24,870 nucleotides of DNA from SUG2458 sp051872335 (GTDB lineage Bacteria; Bacillota_I; Bacilli_A; RFN20; CAG-826), in the NCBI GenBank assembly GCA_051872335.1, contig JBJEDT010000047.1, positions 1-24,870 on the forward strand, read 5' to 3'. Shown piece by piece: positions 14,030 to 23,001 of this stretch. A program made the translations under genes and the position numbers. The notes under the pieces are model-generated. The model saw only the letters and a list, made by a program, of their open reading frames with translations, was not told where the DNA came from and did not search any database. How positions within the stretch are numbered: the stretch's first letter is position 1; each line of letters begins with the position of its first letter.

Positions 14030-15100
14030 TTACTCAGACCACCATGCATATAATGTAATATCACACATAACTGGTGTTAAATCAGTAAAATGTGTTGCAT
14101 TTACATCATTTTGATCTTGAGAAGTATACCATCCTAAGAATGTCTTTTGAGTACCATCTTCCTTTTCATAATAAACTGAAGGGAATGAATTTGAATTTTG
14201 ACTATTATAGAAGGTATCACCTTTAACAACGCTTTGAATTGATGCAACTGTTCCGGCATTAAAGTTACCACCATTTGCATCAAAAGTTACTGTATAAACA
14301 GTATCTTCGGATTTTAATATAGTTACAATTTCCCATCTTACTGCTGATACTTTTTGATAAATTGTTGAACTGTTTTTATCATAATAGAAATCTCCAACAT
14401 TACCTAAACTCATTGATGGTACTCCGTAGTCAGATAACCAAGTATTTGGAGTTTGAGGTTTTGTTAATGTAATTTTTTGTTCACTATTATCAGAAAATTT
14501 AAATGTAATAATGTAATTTGTATCTGTTTCATCAGTCAAAATGTATTTTATACCTTTTACTTTTGGAATAGATATTACTGTATCTTCCATTGCATGATTA
14601 GTATAACTTATAGTGATTACTGTAGCACTTGAAGATTCGTCAACATTGACACTTGCAATTGAAACATAAGTAGAAACAGAAGGAACAACAAATGTAATTG
14701 GATCTCCTTCTTTTAATGAAATAGTAACAGTTAAGGAGCCATCTTCATTTTCAAGTGATGTAATACCGGTAACAACACCAGTAGAAGCAGGTACTCTAAT
14801 AATTGTTGGTTCTAATTCATCTACATAAGATATTGTATAAATTGTATCTCCATTATCAGTAGATTTTATAATAGAAGCAATACCTAAACCTGTTTGTGAA
14901 GCAGGAATAGTAAATGTTAAAGGTTCTGAGCCATCTTCAAACTCAATAGTAACTACTGTATTACCAAAATCATCAGTTGTTGTTGTAAATGAAGTTATAA
15001 CTACTTCTTCACCAGTCCCAAAGAAAGAACTACATGATGTTGTTGGAATACTAAGAGTCAAAGCTGCAATACATAATAACGCACGAAATATCTTTTTCAT
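14030..15100 (-). CDS. Repeat-containing lipoprotein with C-terminal InlB/Flg_new repeat
   Basis: The ATG at 15100 follows AGGAGGA. A leader ends in SIPTTSC with Cys23, a somewhat atypical lipobox. Residues 30-218 hold about five copies of a 35-40-residue unit: a strand start such as GIASI or GITSL, an acidic turn, a Thr/Ile strand such as VTISY, then an acidic turn and a closing strand ending in IPAS, VPSV or IPKV. A Tyr/Trp-rich linker (VGDFYYDKNSSTIYQK) follows. The C-terminal 85 residues form an InlB/Flg_new repeat (YTVTFDANGGNF...FLGWYTS...LYAWWSE). It is likely a membrane-anchored, rod-like surface stalk encoded in the same transcript as the exoproteins around it. Confidence 0.82.
   Translation of the reverse strand: MKKIFRALLCIAALTLSIPTTSCSSFFGTGEEVVITSFTTTTDDFGNTVVTIEFEDGSEPLTFTIPASQTGLGIASIIKSTDNGDTIYTISYVDELEPTIIRVPASTGVVTGITSLENEDGSLTVTISLKEGDPITFVVPSVSTYVSIASVNVDESSSATVITISYTNHAMEDTVISIPKVKGIKYILTDETDTNYIITFKFSDNSEQKITLTKPQTPNTWLSDYGVPSMSLGNVGDFYYDKNSSTIYQKVSAVRWEIVTILKSEDTVYTVTFDANGGNFNAGTVASIQSVVKGDTFYNSQNSNSFPSVYYEKEDGTQKTFLGWYTSQDQNDVNATHFTDLTPVMCDITLYAWWSE
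14447..15010 (-). repeat. Five tandem diverged beta repeats inside the lipoprotein gene
   Basis: About five units of 35-40 residues (residues 31-218) share the pattern strand, acidic turn, V/I-T-I-S/E strand, acidic turn, strand ending in I/V-P. They are too diverged at DNA level to promote frequent slippage. Unit ends by eye are approximate. Confidence 0.65.
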
Positions 15101-15112
15101 ATTTAAATCCTC

Positions 15113-17461
15113 CTATGCTCTTGCTTTTAAATTTTCTATTTGTAGTGTTTGTCCATATAAATATGCTTCATTATTATATAATAACGCTTTAAATGGTTCA
15201 AACCCGATTGCCATACTAACTGAACGACCTAGCATATCAACAAATGTTCCTTTACTAGGTTTAGTTAATACGTAACTAAAATAATCTAAAATAATTTCAT
15301 CTTCGAATTTATCTTTAGTTAATAGTCCATCTATATTAACTTCTGATAAGCATCTTCCACCACCAAAATAAACAAGTGGAGTGTTGATGATAGAATTTCC
15401 ATCTTTATATCTAATAATACCTCTCTCTTTAGCCTCAGATAAAACCATAGTCTTGATAGGAAAGAATTCATCAATAGATACATCTCTATTAAGTTGAGAT
15501 GAAATATCTTCATATATCAAACAATCCAAGACAATAGTAGATGCATTTTTATAATCATAAAATCTTGTATCTCCAACAAGATTAACTAAAGATGGATAGG
15601 ATACTCCAGAAATATTATCAGGATATAAATATTCATCAAAATATCCCATACCATAAATAGGACGACCGTTATATAGATAAGGTCCATTAAACATAGTATC
15701 AACACCAATAGAGAATAATCCGCTTTGATAAAAATATGTGTCTATAAAAGAAACTTCATTTTTAAATATCTTTTTACCTTCCGAATCTAAAACTAATGAT
15801 TCCTCATTTAATCCCTTTTGAATTAAATCTGCATATTGTTGATAAGTTTTAAGAGTATCATCAGTAGCATAAGCAGTTAATAGTCCGCTAGATAATGAAG
15901 GCATCGTTGATTTATCAGATGATTCATTATTTAAAAAATCATACCTAGTTTTTAAATAACTTTTGCCATCAACAGAATAATTAATCTTAGATGATGGATT
16001 TATTTTTTCATATTCATTTGTCCCAATTTTAGCTAGAAACTCTCTTGATTTTTCTAATAAAGAATTTCTAACAATCACATTTTTATTTGAATAAGATCTT
16101 AATACTGTTCTTCCACTAGATAAATGTGAATTTTCAATAACAACATTATCACCATTAATTTCAAGAACAGTACCAGTAAAATTATTGTTTTCTAATACAT
16201 CTGAAAAATCACAGTTTTTGAAATACACATCATTTAGATAAATATTATCACCATCTACATAGAATCCAATATTGTCTTGACCATATGACTTAACTATAGG
16301 TGTATTAATTTCTCCAACTATAATAAAAGGTAAAGGCCCTCTAAACAGATCATTAGGTCCTAAAGAAGCTAATGTACCTTCATTAGTTTCAATTGTACTA
16401 GAAGGATAACATAAATTATGAGCATTTATCAAATATCCATTTCCATAAAAATCTTTACGAATTCTAATGCCGACTACTACCTCTTTACTTAAACCAGCAT
16501 TAATCTTTTCATTAGCTTGATCTATAAATTCAGTGTTATAAGTTGATTCAATACGAACAACTTCATTGCTGAAATTGAAACTTCCTTTATTAATGCTGTA
16601 ATTACCAAATAATTCAGTTGTGCTATCACGAAGTGAAATATTTCCTTTATCATCTTCAACATAAGCATTACTTAGGGATTCAAGATTTGTTTGTAAGCAA
16701 ACAATTTTACCTTCTTCATCTTGGTTTGTACATTTTAATAAATCATTGTAGTTATAAACATTGTATCCATTTTCAACTACTTTAAATTCATAAGTTGTTT
16801 CTTTAAAACTTTCTTGTAGAGGAACATCAAATGTTACATAACTATCTCCAAAATCATTAATAGTAACGATTCCAGTTGTTTTATCAAAACTTAAGTTAGA
16901 TGAAGTAGTAACTTCAACACTATCTTTAATATATTCAGGGAAATAAGTTGCTTCTAAAGCAAATGTAGCATTGGTCTTATTATTACCATCAAAGTCAAAC
17001 TCTCCGTAATAATCAACTCCACTAATAGAATCAAAAGATCTAGCTCTAACAGTATTTAAAACAATAGCACCATCAAGGTATATACGAGCTTTAAAACTTT
17101 TTTGAATGGTTCCATTAGCATTGCGGCATGATACAACTACATCACCCTCACTAACTGGAACTAAATAAACATAAGAGCTTTGAGTTTCAATATAGGCATG
17201 TTCATCCTCTTCCTTATTAACATTTTCAACCATCCATAATAAAGAAGCATCTATTTCACCTTGGTTATCTGGTAAAACAGCTTTAGCTTCAAGCCTTATC
17301 TTTCCACTTTTAATTGAGAAAGCCTCAAAATTTTTATAATCCCATTCAATGTTTAGAACATCGCCTTCAATCTTTGTAAATAAGAAATTACTAGCAGCAA
17401 AGAATGATATAGCAATGATAAATGGAAGAATTAATAAAATAAATAACGACTTCTTATTCAT
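15113..17461 (-). CDS. Large secreted or membrane-anchored exoprotein with beta-helix-like centre
   Basis: The ATG at 17461 follows GAGGAA. The N-terminal segment (residues 4-28) is a single hydrophobic signal or anchor without the S/T-W-V/I-I motif. Residues 30-230 look like two or three Ig-like beta domains. Residues 385-470 have successive short strands with Asn ladders (NIYLNDVYFKNCDF, NVVIENSHLSSG, NVIVRNSLLEKS) typical of parallel beta-helices in pectate-lyase-like folds. The C-terminal 200 residues are unrecognised and lack an anchor motif. It lies three bases after the ABC permease, implying that the transporter and this protein work together. Enzymatic activity is possible but no catalytic set was identified. 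Confidence 0.8.
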   Translation of the reverse strand: MNKKSLFILLILPFIIAISFFAASNFLFTKIEGDVLNIEWDYKNFEAFSIKSGKIRLEAKAVLPDNQGEIDASLLWMVENVNKEEDEHAYIETQSSYVYLVPVSEGDVVVSCRNANGTIQKSFKARIYLDGAIVLNTVRARSFDSISGVDYYGEFDFDGNNKTNATFALEATYFPEYIKDSVEVTTSSNLSFDKTTGIVTINDFGDSYVTFDVPLQESFKETTYEFKVVENGYNVYNYNDLLKCTNQDEEGKIVCLQTNLESLSNAYVEDDKGNISLRDSTTELFGNYSINKGSFNFSNEVVRIESTYNTEFIDQANEKINAGLSKEVVVGIRIRKDFYGNGYLINAHNLCYPSSTIETNEGTLASLGPNDLFRGPLPFIIVGEINTPIVKSYGQDNIGFYVDGDNIYLNDVYFKNCDFSDVLENNNFTGTVLEINGDNVVIENSHLSSGRTVLRSYSNKNVIVRNSLLEKSREFLAKIGTNEYEKINPSSKINYSVDGKSYLKTRYDFLNNESSDKSTMPSLSSGLLTAYATDDTLKTYQQYADLIQKGLNEESLVLDSEGKKIFKNEVSFIDTYFYQSGLFSIGVDTMFNGPYLYNGRPIYGMGYFDEYLYPDNISGVSYPSLVNLVGDTRFYDYKNASTIVLDCLIYEDISSQLNRDVSIDEFFPIKTMVLSEAKERGIIRYKDGNSIINTPLVYFGGGRCLSEVNIDGLLTKDKFEDEIILDYFSYVLTKPSKGTFVDMLGRSVSMAIGFEPFKALLYNNEAYLYGQTLQIENLKARA

Positions 17462-17463
17462 AA

Positions 17464-19071
17464 TTAATTCCTCATTTCTAATAGTAAGAATTTCTTACTT
17501 ATTCGAGATAACAAGAAATAACCTACAATAATTGTTATCACTGCTAGTACTGATAAAATTATAATAAAACTTAAGAATGTAGGTAACCCTGCATAACTAA
17601 AACCAAACATTAAAGCAATAATAATGATTGGTAAAAATATCGAAACAAGTTCAATAAAAGAACTATTATTAGCTTTTTTAGATGATGTTTCATTATTGTT
17701 AAGATCCGTTGAAACTAAAATAATTTCAAGAAGTAAATCGACAACAACAGCAAAAGCAAAACTATATACACTTTCAATAAATGTTATTTGACCCATAATT
17801 AATAAACATAAACAAGTTATAATAAGAGAACAAATAGAACAACTTAAAGGTACAACTAATTTAACTAAAATTTGATCTTTATAGGAAACAGGAATCGTTT
17901 TGCAAATTCTTATTCCATTAGGACCTTCTTTTGAAATTACTCCAGAACATGATGTATTAATATAACCTGAAAATAGAAGCACAAAAACAATATGTATTAA
18001 ACTATTTAAATATGGAAAATAGCTAATAACATATGATAATGCTCCTGTTTTAAAAATAACATTCATAGCATTAATAATTAAGACAGTTAGGAATGGTTGC
18101 ATTACAAATAATCCTGTATAAGAAAACATTTCATTTGAGTTAAATAATAATTGGAATTCCTTCTTTAATAACATTTTTTTAACAGAAAGAATCTTAGGTT
18201 TTTTCTTAAAAATAGATTTTGCTACTGATACATCAGCTTCTTTTTTTGCATAGTATCTATATAAGAATTGAACAACTAAAGTTCCTACTGTAACAGCAAC
18301 AATTCCAATAATTAAAGTTAGCAAAATACCAATATATTGTCCTTGAATTGCATTCATATAGAACTTAATAGGTATCAAATAACTTGCTACTTTTGAGAAG
18401 CTTTCAATAGTTGATGTAGTAAAAATAGTTTGAATTGAATTATTTTGTACTAATAACAAAAATAAATTTAGTACATATGAATAACCCATACATAAACCTA
18501 GAATAATCAAAATAGATACAATTGATTGAATAACATAATGTTTTTTCAAAAATTTATAAATTGGTTGATATATTAAAATTAAAAAACAAGAAATACCACA
18601 TTCAAATAATGAAATAAAAACAGGATATATAACCATCAATAAATAGAAACGTGGTGGAACTTTATTAGCAATACCAAAAACAATTAAAATTGGAGTTGCT
18701 AATAATAAGTTGCGAACTATATTTTTAAAATATGTAAATACAATTTTTGAAAAAACATTAACCATAGGATCAACAGGTTTTGTGATTAATATTTTACTAT
18801 CATCTTCATTAAAAAGATCTTTTCTAAAAACAATAGTATTATAAATAATCATAATAACACTAATGATTCCTAAAAAAATTGTAAGGAAACTAATAGATGC
18901 GCCTTTATAAACCATAAGTTTATTATTAAGCATTGTATAGAGTGATATTTCGATTGCAATGAAAAAGACCGATACTACAATATTTAGTATCAAGTTTAGT
19001 ATTTTGTCTTTTGAAAATGAATCTTTAGAGAATAAAGTCTTAATCTCTTTAAATACCAAACTAAAGAACAT
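17464..19071 (-). CDS. ABC transporter permease (ABC-2-type exporter)
   Basis: The start at 19071 is preceded by GGAGGTGA, which lies in the last codons of the ATPase gene. The 535-residue protein has about 12 hydrophobic segments, with six in the first half (roughly 24-45, 58-81, 119-136, 142-168, 180-206 and 246-270) and a basic cytoplasmic loop (residues 270-305). It has no nucleotide-binding motif and is the membrane partner of the ATPase upstream. Such pairs export drugs, lipids or peptides, and a few support surface assembly. The cluster's contents make a role in export or in clearing processing products possible, but the substrate cannot be read from sequence. Confidence 0.85.
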   Translation of the reverse strand: MFFSLVFKEIKTLFSKDSFSKDKILNLILNIVVSVFFIAIEISLYTMLNNKLMVYKGASISFLTIFLGIISVIMIIYNTIVFRKDLFNEDDSKILITKPVDPMVNVFSKIVFTYFKNIVRNLLLATPILIVFGIANKVPPRFYLLMVIYPVFISLFECGISCFLILIYQPIYKFLKKHYVIQSIVSILIILGLCMGYSYVLNLFLLLVQNNSIQTIFTTSTIESFSKVASYLIPIKFYMNAIQGQYIGILLTLIIGIVAVTVGTLVVQFLYRYYAKKEADVSVAKSIFKKKPKILSVKKMLLKKEFQLLFNSNEMFSYTGLFVMQPFLTVLIINAMNVIFKTGALSYVISYFPYLNSLIHIVFVLLFSGYINTSCSGVISKEGPNGIRICKTIPVSYKDQILVKLVVPLSCSICSLIITCLCLLIMGQITFIESVYSFAFAVVVDLLLEIILVSTDLNNNETSSKKANNSSFIELVSIFLPIIIIALMFGFSYAGLPTFLSFIIILSVLAVITIIVGYFLLSRISKKFLLLEMRN

Positions 19072-19076
19072 CTATT

Positions 19077-19814
19077 TTATTCACCTCCATAAACTGCAAA
19101 AAATACCTTATTTAATTTTGTTCTAAAATAACTATCTCTATCTAAATCAACTAATCGTGCAACAACACCATCATTGATAATAGCTACTCGATTGCAGATC
19201 TTACCGACCATATCAAGATTGTGAGATGTAATTAAAACAGTCCTTCCATTTTTTACAAAATCTTGAATAACGCTTATTAAACTTTCATAAGCCATGGCAT
19301 CAAGACCAACGGTTGGTTCATCAAGAATCCAAATTTTCGGATTATGAATTAATGAAGCAATTAAACATAACTTTTGTTTCATACCATGAGAATATGTCTT
19401 AGTTTTAGACATTAACTCATCTTCTGTTAAGTCAAACTTCTTTAATAATAATTCTAAATTTGTATTAAAAATCTCAGCAGGAACGTTATATATTGAAGCA
19501 ACAAAGACAAGATAGTCATAACCAGTCATTGTTTCATAAACTGTAGGTTCAGATGATGTATACCCATATAACTTTTTAACATCTAATGGATCATCAACTA
19601 TCGATTTACCATCGATTAAAATCTTGCCACTAGTAAAAACTTTACTACCAATAACACAGTCAATAGTCGTTGATTTACCAACACCATTTTTACCAATAAG
19701 TCCAAAAATTTCACCTTTTTTAACTTCTAAGTTTAAACCTTTTAAAACATCTTTTTTGCCATAAGATTTAATAAGGGATTCAATTTGTAAAATATTATCG
19801 TTTTCTTGTTCCAT
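19077..19814 (-). CDS. ABC transporter ATP-binding protein
   Basis: The 245-residue protein shows Walker A GKNGVGKST (41-49, Lys47), signature YSHGMKQKL (141-149), Walker B IWILDEP (161-167) and the switch His198 in TSHN. The region YTSSEPTVYE at the Q-loop has Ser-Ser in place of a clear Gln, as in several CcmA/DrrA-type exporters. It overlaps the upstream gene by one base and is followed by its permease five bases later. It powers the permease; a two-gene ABC-2 exporter is the safest description. Confidence 0.92.
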   Translation of the reverse strand: MEQENDNILQIESLIKSYGKKDVLKGLNLEVKKGEIFGLIGKNGVGKSTTIDCVIGSKVFTSGKILIDGKSIVDDPLDVKKLYGYTSSEPTVYETMTGYDYLVFVASIYNVPAEIFNTNLELLLKKFDLTEDELMSKTKTYSHGMKQKLCLIASLIHNPKIWILDEPTVGLDAMAYESLISVIQDFVKNGRTVLITSHNLDMVGKICNRVAIINDGVVARLVDLDRDSYFRTKLNKVFFAVYGGE

Positions 19815-21199
19815 TATTTTACATCCCCCAATCTATATACCCAAATAAAGTTCGAGTCATTTTCTTTCTTTATGCTATATTTTCCATGACATGTAACACA
19901 CTCATAAACATTCTCTTCATATTTAACTTTCTTTTTACCACAAATTGGACAAACGTTATCATAAAGATCTAATTTAGTCATAAAGACTAGCATAAATGAA
20001 TTTATAAAGTTACTTAATTCTGTATCTTTGTCGCTAACAAAATTAATTTCTATTACGCGACGATAATTTCTAGATGTATTATTCAATGTTAAAATAAATA
20101 CATCTTCATAACCAAGAGATAATTTTTCTTGAAGTAAATCATTTATAATAAAGCTATTTTTATTATTAATATCGACTTCACAGCTAATATAGTATTTCTT
20201 TTCTTGATTGAAATCTTTACTATAAACTACTAAATCAAAACCATTAGTTTCTTTAATAATTAAAGTAATCTTAAACTTTTTGTTTTCAAAAGAAACTGGA
20301 TCATTAAAAAGAGTAATTGTTCCTTTTTTTGATAATGCAGCATCACTTGAAATACACTTCATTGAAGGAACTTGATTTAATACTTTAACTAATCTTAAAA
20401 TACAATAACATTTATATTGCTTATTTAATTCATCAGTATTAATTGAGTTAAACAAATATTTTTTATAGAATCTAAATACACAATTATAACGATTATCGTT
20501 TGCAAAAATATTGGTCATATTTAAATCATTTCGTGCCATTTTTGCTTTAGAAGTTAATCGGTAAAAATTTGAATTTTTGAGTTTATCACATCTTTTTAAA
20601 AGACTAATGTAACTTTCATAATCAGTATTTAAAGTATTAACATCTTCAACTAAAACATTTTCTAAATAATCCTGAGAAGATAGTTTATCCATAAATGAAT
20701 ATGGAGCAAAACTAACTGCTGAATTACCAAGATAAGATTCCAAAGAATGAATTTTTCTTTCATTAGTCTTTAATAAAATTTCTAATTCATTACTTATCAA
20801 ATCAATACAACGACTGACAATAATATTTTCATAAAATACTATTGTTTCATCATGTTCAGTAGTATGTACGAATTCAGGTAAAAAAGAATCCCCTTTTCTT
20901 TTCCACAATGAACTATCATTAATTGTATCAATAATATTATCATCACTTAAATTAGTAGCTACCTCACTACGTAAAATAATATCTTCTCTTTTAATTGAAA
21001 AGTGTGGTTTATGCATAATAGCTTGAATAATATTTAGTGTTGTTTTTGCTTCATTTAAAAATTGAGATTCTTTAATTTTATTATCCTTGCAAATAAAATT
21101 TACCTTTTTTAGACCTTTTAAAAGAATACCAAAAGAAGAGGAATTAAATATTTCTTCTTGTACAAAATTATTCAAAAACTCTTCTTTATAAGTAATCAT
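19814..21199 (-). CDS. Zinc-ribbon protein paired with the AAA+ ATPase; possible DUF2357/McrC-like
   Basis: The ATG at 21199 follows AAGAAGG, two bases after the AAA+ gene ends. The 461-residue protein has a helical first half with FYENIIVSRCIDLISNEL near residue 121, resembling the conserved ENRFV region of DUF2357 proteins, which often accompany McrB-like ATPases. Its C-terminus carries a four-cysteine zinc ribbon (Cys417, 420, 434, 437; CPIC...CVTC). No PD-(D/E)XK nuclease motif is apparent, unlike classical McrC or DUF2357 nucleases. It probably acts as adaptor or substrate-binding partner of the AAA+ machine on the cytoplasmic side. The family call is tentative; pairing by position is clear. 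Confidence 0.7.
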   Translation of the reverse strand: MITYKEEFLNNFVQEEIFNSSSFGILLKGLKKVNFICKDNKIKESQFLNEAKTTLNIIQAIMHKPHFSIKREDIILRSEVATNLSDDNIIDTINDSSLWKRKGDSFLPEFVHTTEHDETIVFYENIIVSRCIDLISNELEILLKTNERKIHSLESYLGNSAVSFAPYSFMDKLSSQDYLENVLVEDVNTLNTDYESYISLLKRCDKLKNSNFYRLTSKAKMARNDLNMTNIFANDNRYNCVFRFYKKYLFNSINTDELNKQYKCYCILRLVKVLNQVPSMKCISSDAALSKKGTITLFNDPVSFENKKFKITLIIKETNGFDLVVYSKDFNQEKKYYISCEVDINNKNSFIINDLLQEKLSLGYEDVFILTLNNTSRNYRRVIEINFVSDKDTELSNFINSFMLVFMTKLDLYDNVCPICGKKKVKYEENVYECVTCHGKYSIKKENDSNFIWVYRLGDVK

Positions 21200-21201
21200 A
21201 T

Positions 21202-22998
21202 TTATAACCTTCTTAACATTTTATTAATCATTTCATTAGATTTAACAAATTTACCTTCGAATTGTTCTTTTAGTAATTGTTGTAAATCTAATAGACCTTG
21301 TTTAACGTAATCTTCAAATCTTCCTTCTAGTTTATAAAGAATTTTACTACTTAACATAAAGTCTAAAGCATCTTCTTTAGTCCCACCACAAGCTACAAAG
21401 ATAGGAACAAATTCATCAATTTGATTATTAATACGGTTACCAAATGTAACGTCTAATACATCATACATAAAGTCAGTAACTTTCTTAAATTTTTGTTTAT
21501 CTTTAGCAGTTAAAAGATTACCTTTTGTTGATTTAGCTTTATCAAATAATTCTTCAAGAGTTTCATATGATAAAGAAATTGCTTGTTGCTCACCTGTTGG
21601 AGTGAATTCTTCGTTACGATTATCAAAATTGATTGTAATAGCTCTATCATAAACTTTATCTGTAATTGTTTGAGTAGAGTCATCTTTATTAGCTGTACCA
21701 ATAAAGAATGTATTTTCAGGAATTACAATTTTACCTTCTTCTAATTGAACTGGTCCTTCAGCACCGAATGGAAGTTGCATAACATTGATTTTCCATTCAC
21801 TACTTGGATATTCAAGAACGGATAAGAAATCAGCAAAATAATATTCAATTCTTGATAAGTTCAATTCATCTAAAACCATAACGTTAACTTGTTTAGATAA
21901 ATACTTTGCTTCATATAAATGTTTTAAGAAATCAGTTTCTCCATATACTTGTGAGAATTCATTAAAGTGACCAAGTAATGAAGTACGATCTCTCCATGTT
22001 GATTGTACTGGAACAAATAAAGATGAACTATGAATAAAGTCTGCAAAGTAACGAGGTAAAGAAGATTTACCTGTACCAGAAAGACCTTCTAAAATAACAA
22101 GTCTTGTTGTGCCTAAAGCAGATATAAATTGACGAATAGTATTTTCATCAAAATATAAATTTTCATGTGCTAAGAAATTTCTAAATGAATCACATAATTC
22201 TTTAAGTGATACTTTAGAAGTTTCAATTTTTGGTGTTCCAAGTTCATATTTTTGATCTATCATACATAAACCAGGGAAAACCTTTTGTTTATCAAATGGT
22301 CTATCGAAGTTTCTTAAAGCATAATCATCATTATTAACAGTTGTGTTACTAGGATTTACAACTCCACCACTTTTTGGATCGAAAGTATTTTTTAAATCAA
22401 ATTCAGCAATTTCTTGTTTTGCTTCAGCAATTTCTAATTCTTCTTTTGCTTCTTCTAGCATTGCTGCTTTTTTACCAAAAAATCTAAATGGCTTATCAAT
22501 ATTTCTAAAGTTAACAATTAAAGCAAATACTGCAAATACTAATGAACCTAATACTAGATAAATTACTAAAGCCAAAATAAATGAATGGAATAACATTCCC
22601 ATTTGGAAATTAAATTTTTCCATTGTATAAGGCAATTGAAGTAATATAGATAATCCAAATGATAAAAGTAAATAAGCTACTATTGTAATTACATACGCAA
22701 TTACATATTTTTTACTAAATACTCTTTCATTAGAATACTTTGCAAGTCTTACTTCGAACAATAATGCAAATGCTAATACAAATGTATAAACATCTACAAG
22801 TAAGAAAGCTACGTAATCTACAGTATGCATTTCAGCAGGTAAGAATCCAAAAAGAGCAGCCATGCTTACAATTGGATTTTTAGGATTCATCATTCCATTA
22901 GTATCTAAACAGAAAAAGATGAATGCTTGTAAAAATAGAAAGAAGAATAATAATGCTAAAAATATTAAATTCTTTCTAGTTAAGTGTGTTTTTTTCAT
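21202..22998 (-). CDS. Membrane-anchored McrB-like AAA+ ATPase
   Basis: The ATG at 22998 follows GGGAGGA. Four hydrophobic segments (about residues 11-30, 61-82, 98-122 and 137-165) precede a charged helix (175-205, coiled-coil-like, LEEAKEELEIAEAKQEI). The C-terminal AAA+ domain has Walker A GLSGTGKSS (305-313, Lys311), Walker B VMVLDEL (374-380), and GTANKDDST around 435-442 followed by DR (451-452). The order and the Asn-Lys-Asp-Asp stretch, which matches the NKxD guanine-binding pattern, point to the McrB/MoxR branch. McrB of restriction systems is soluble; the membrane anchor here is unusual and fits work at the membrane with the signal peptidase and exporter. Confidence 0.85.
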   Translation of the reverse strand: MKKTHLTRKNLIFLALLFFFLFLQAFIFFCLDTNGMMNPKNPIVSMAALFGFLPAEMHTVDYVAFLLVDVYTFVLAFALLFEVRLAKYSNERVFSKKYVIAYVITIVAYLLLSFGLSILLQLPYTMEKFNFQMGMLFHSFILALVIYLVLGSLVFAVFALIVNFRNIDKPFRFFGKKAAMLEEAKEELEIAEAKQEIAEFDLKNTFDPKSGGVVNPSNTTVNNDDYALRNFDRPFDKQKVFPGLCMIDQKYELGTPKIETSKVSLKELCDSFRNFLAHENLYFDENTIRQFISALGTTRLVILEGLSGTGKSSLPRYFADFIHSSSLFVPVQSTWRDRTSLLGHFNEFSQVYGETDFLKHLYEAKYLSKQVNVMVLDELNLSRIEYYFADFLSVLEYPSSEWKINVMQLPFGAEGPVQLEEGKIVIPENTFFIGTANKDDSTQTITDKVYDRAITINFDNRNEEFTPTGEQQAISLSYETLEELFDKAKSTKGNLLTAKDKQKFKKVTDFMYDVLDVTFGNRINNQIDEFVPIFVACGGTKEDALDFMLSSKILYKLEGRFEDYVKQGLLDLQQLLKEQFEGKFVKSNEMINKMLRRL

Positions 22999-23001
22999 AG
23001 T

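Noticed and set aside
21202..22998. A classical McrBC restriction system
   Set aside because: The AAA+ protein is membrane-anchored, its neighbour lacks a visible nuclease motif, and the surrounding genes concern export and surface proteins.
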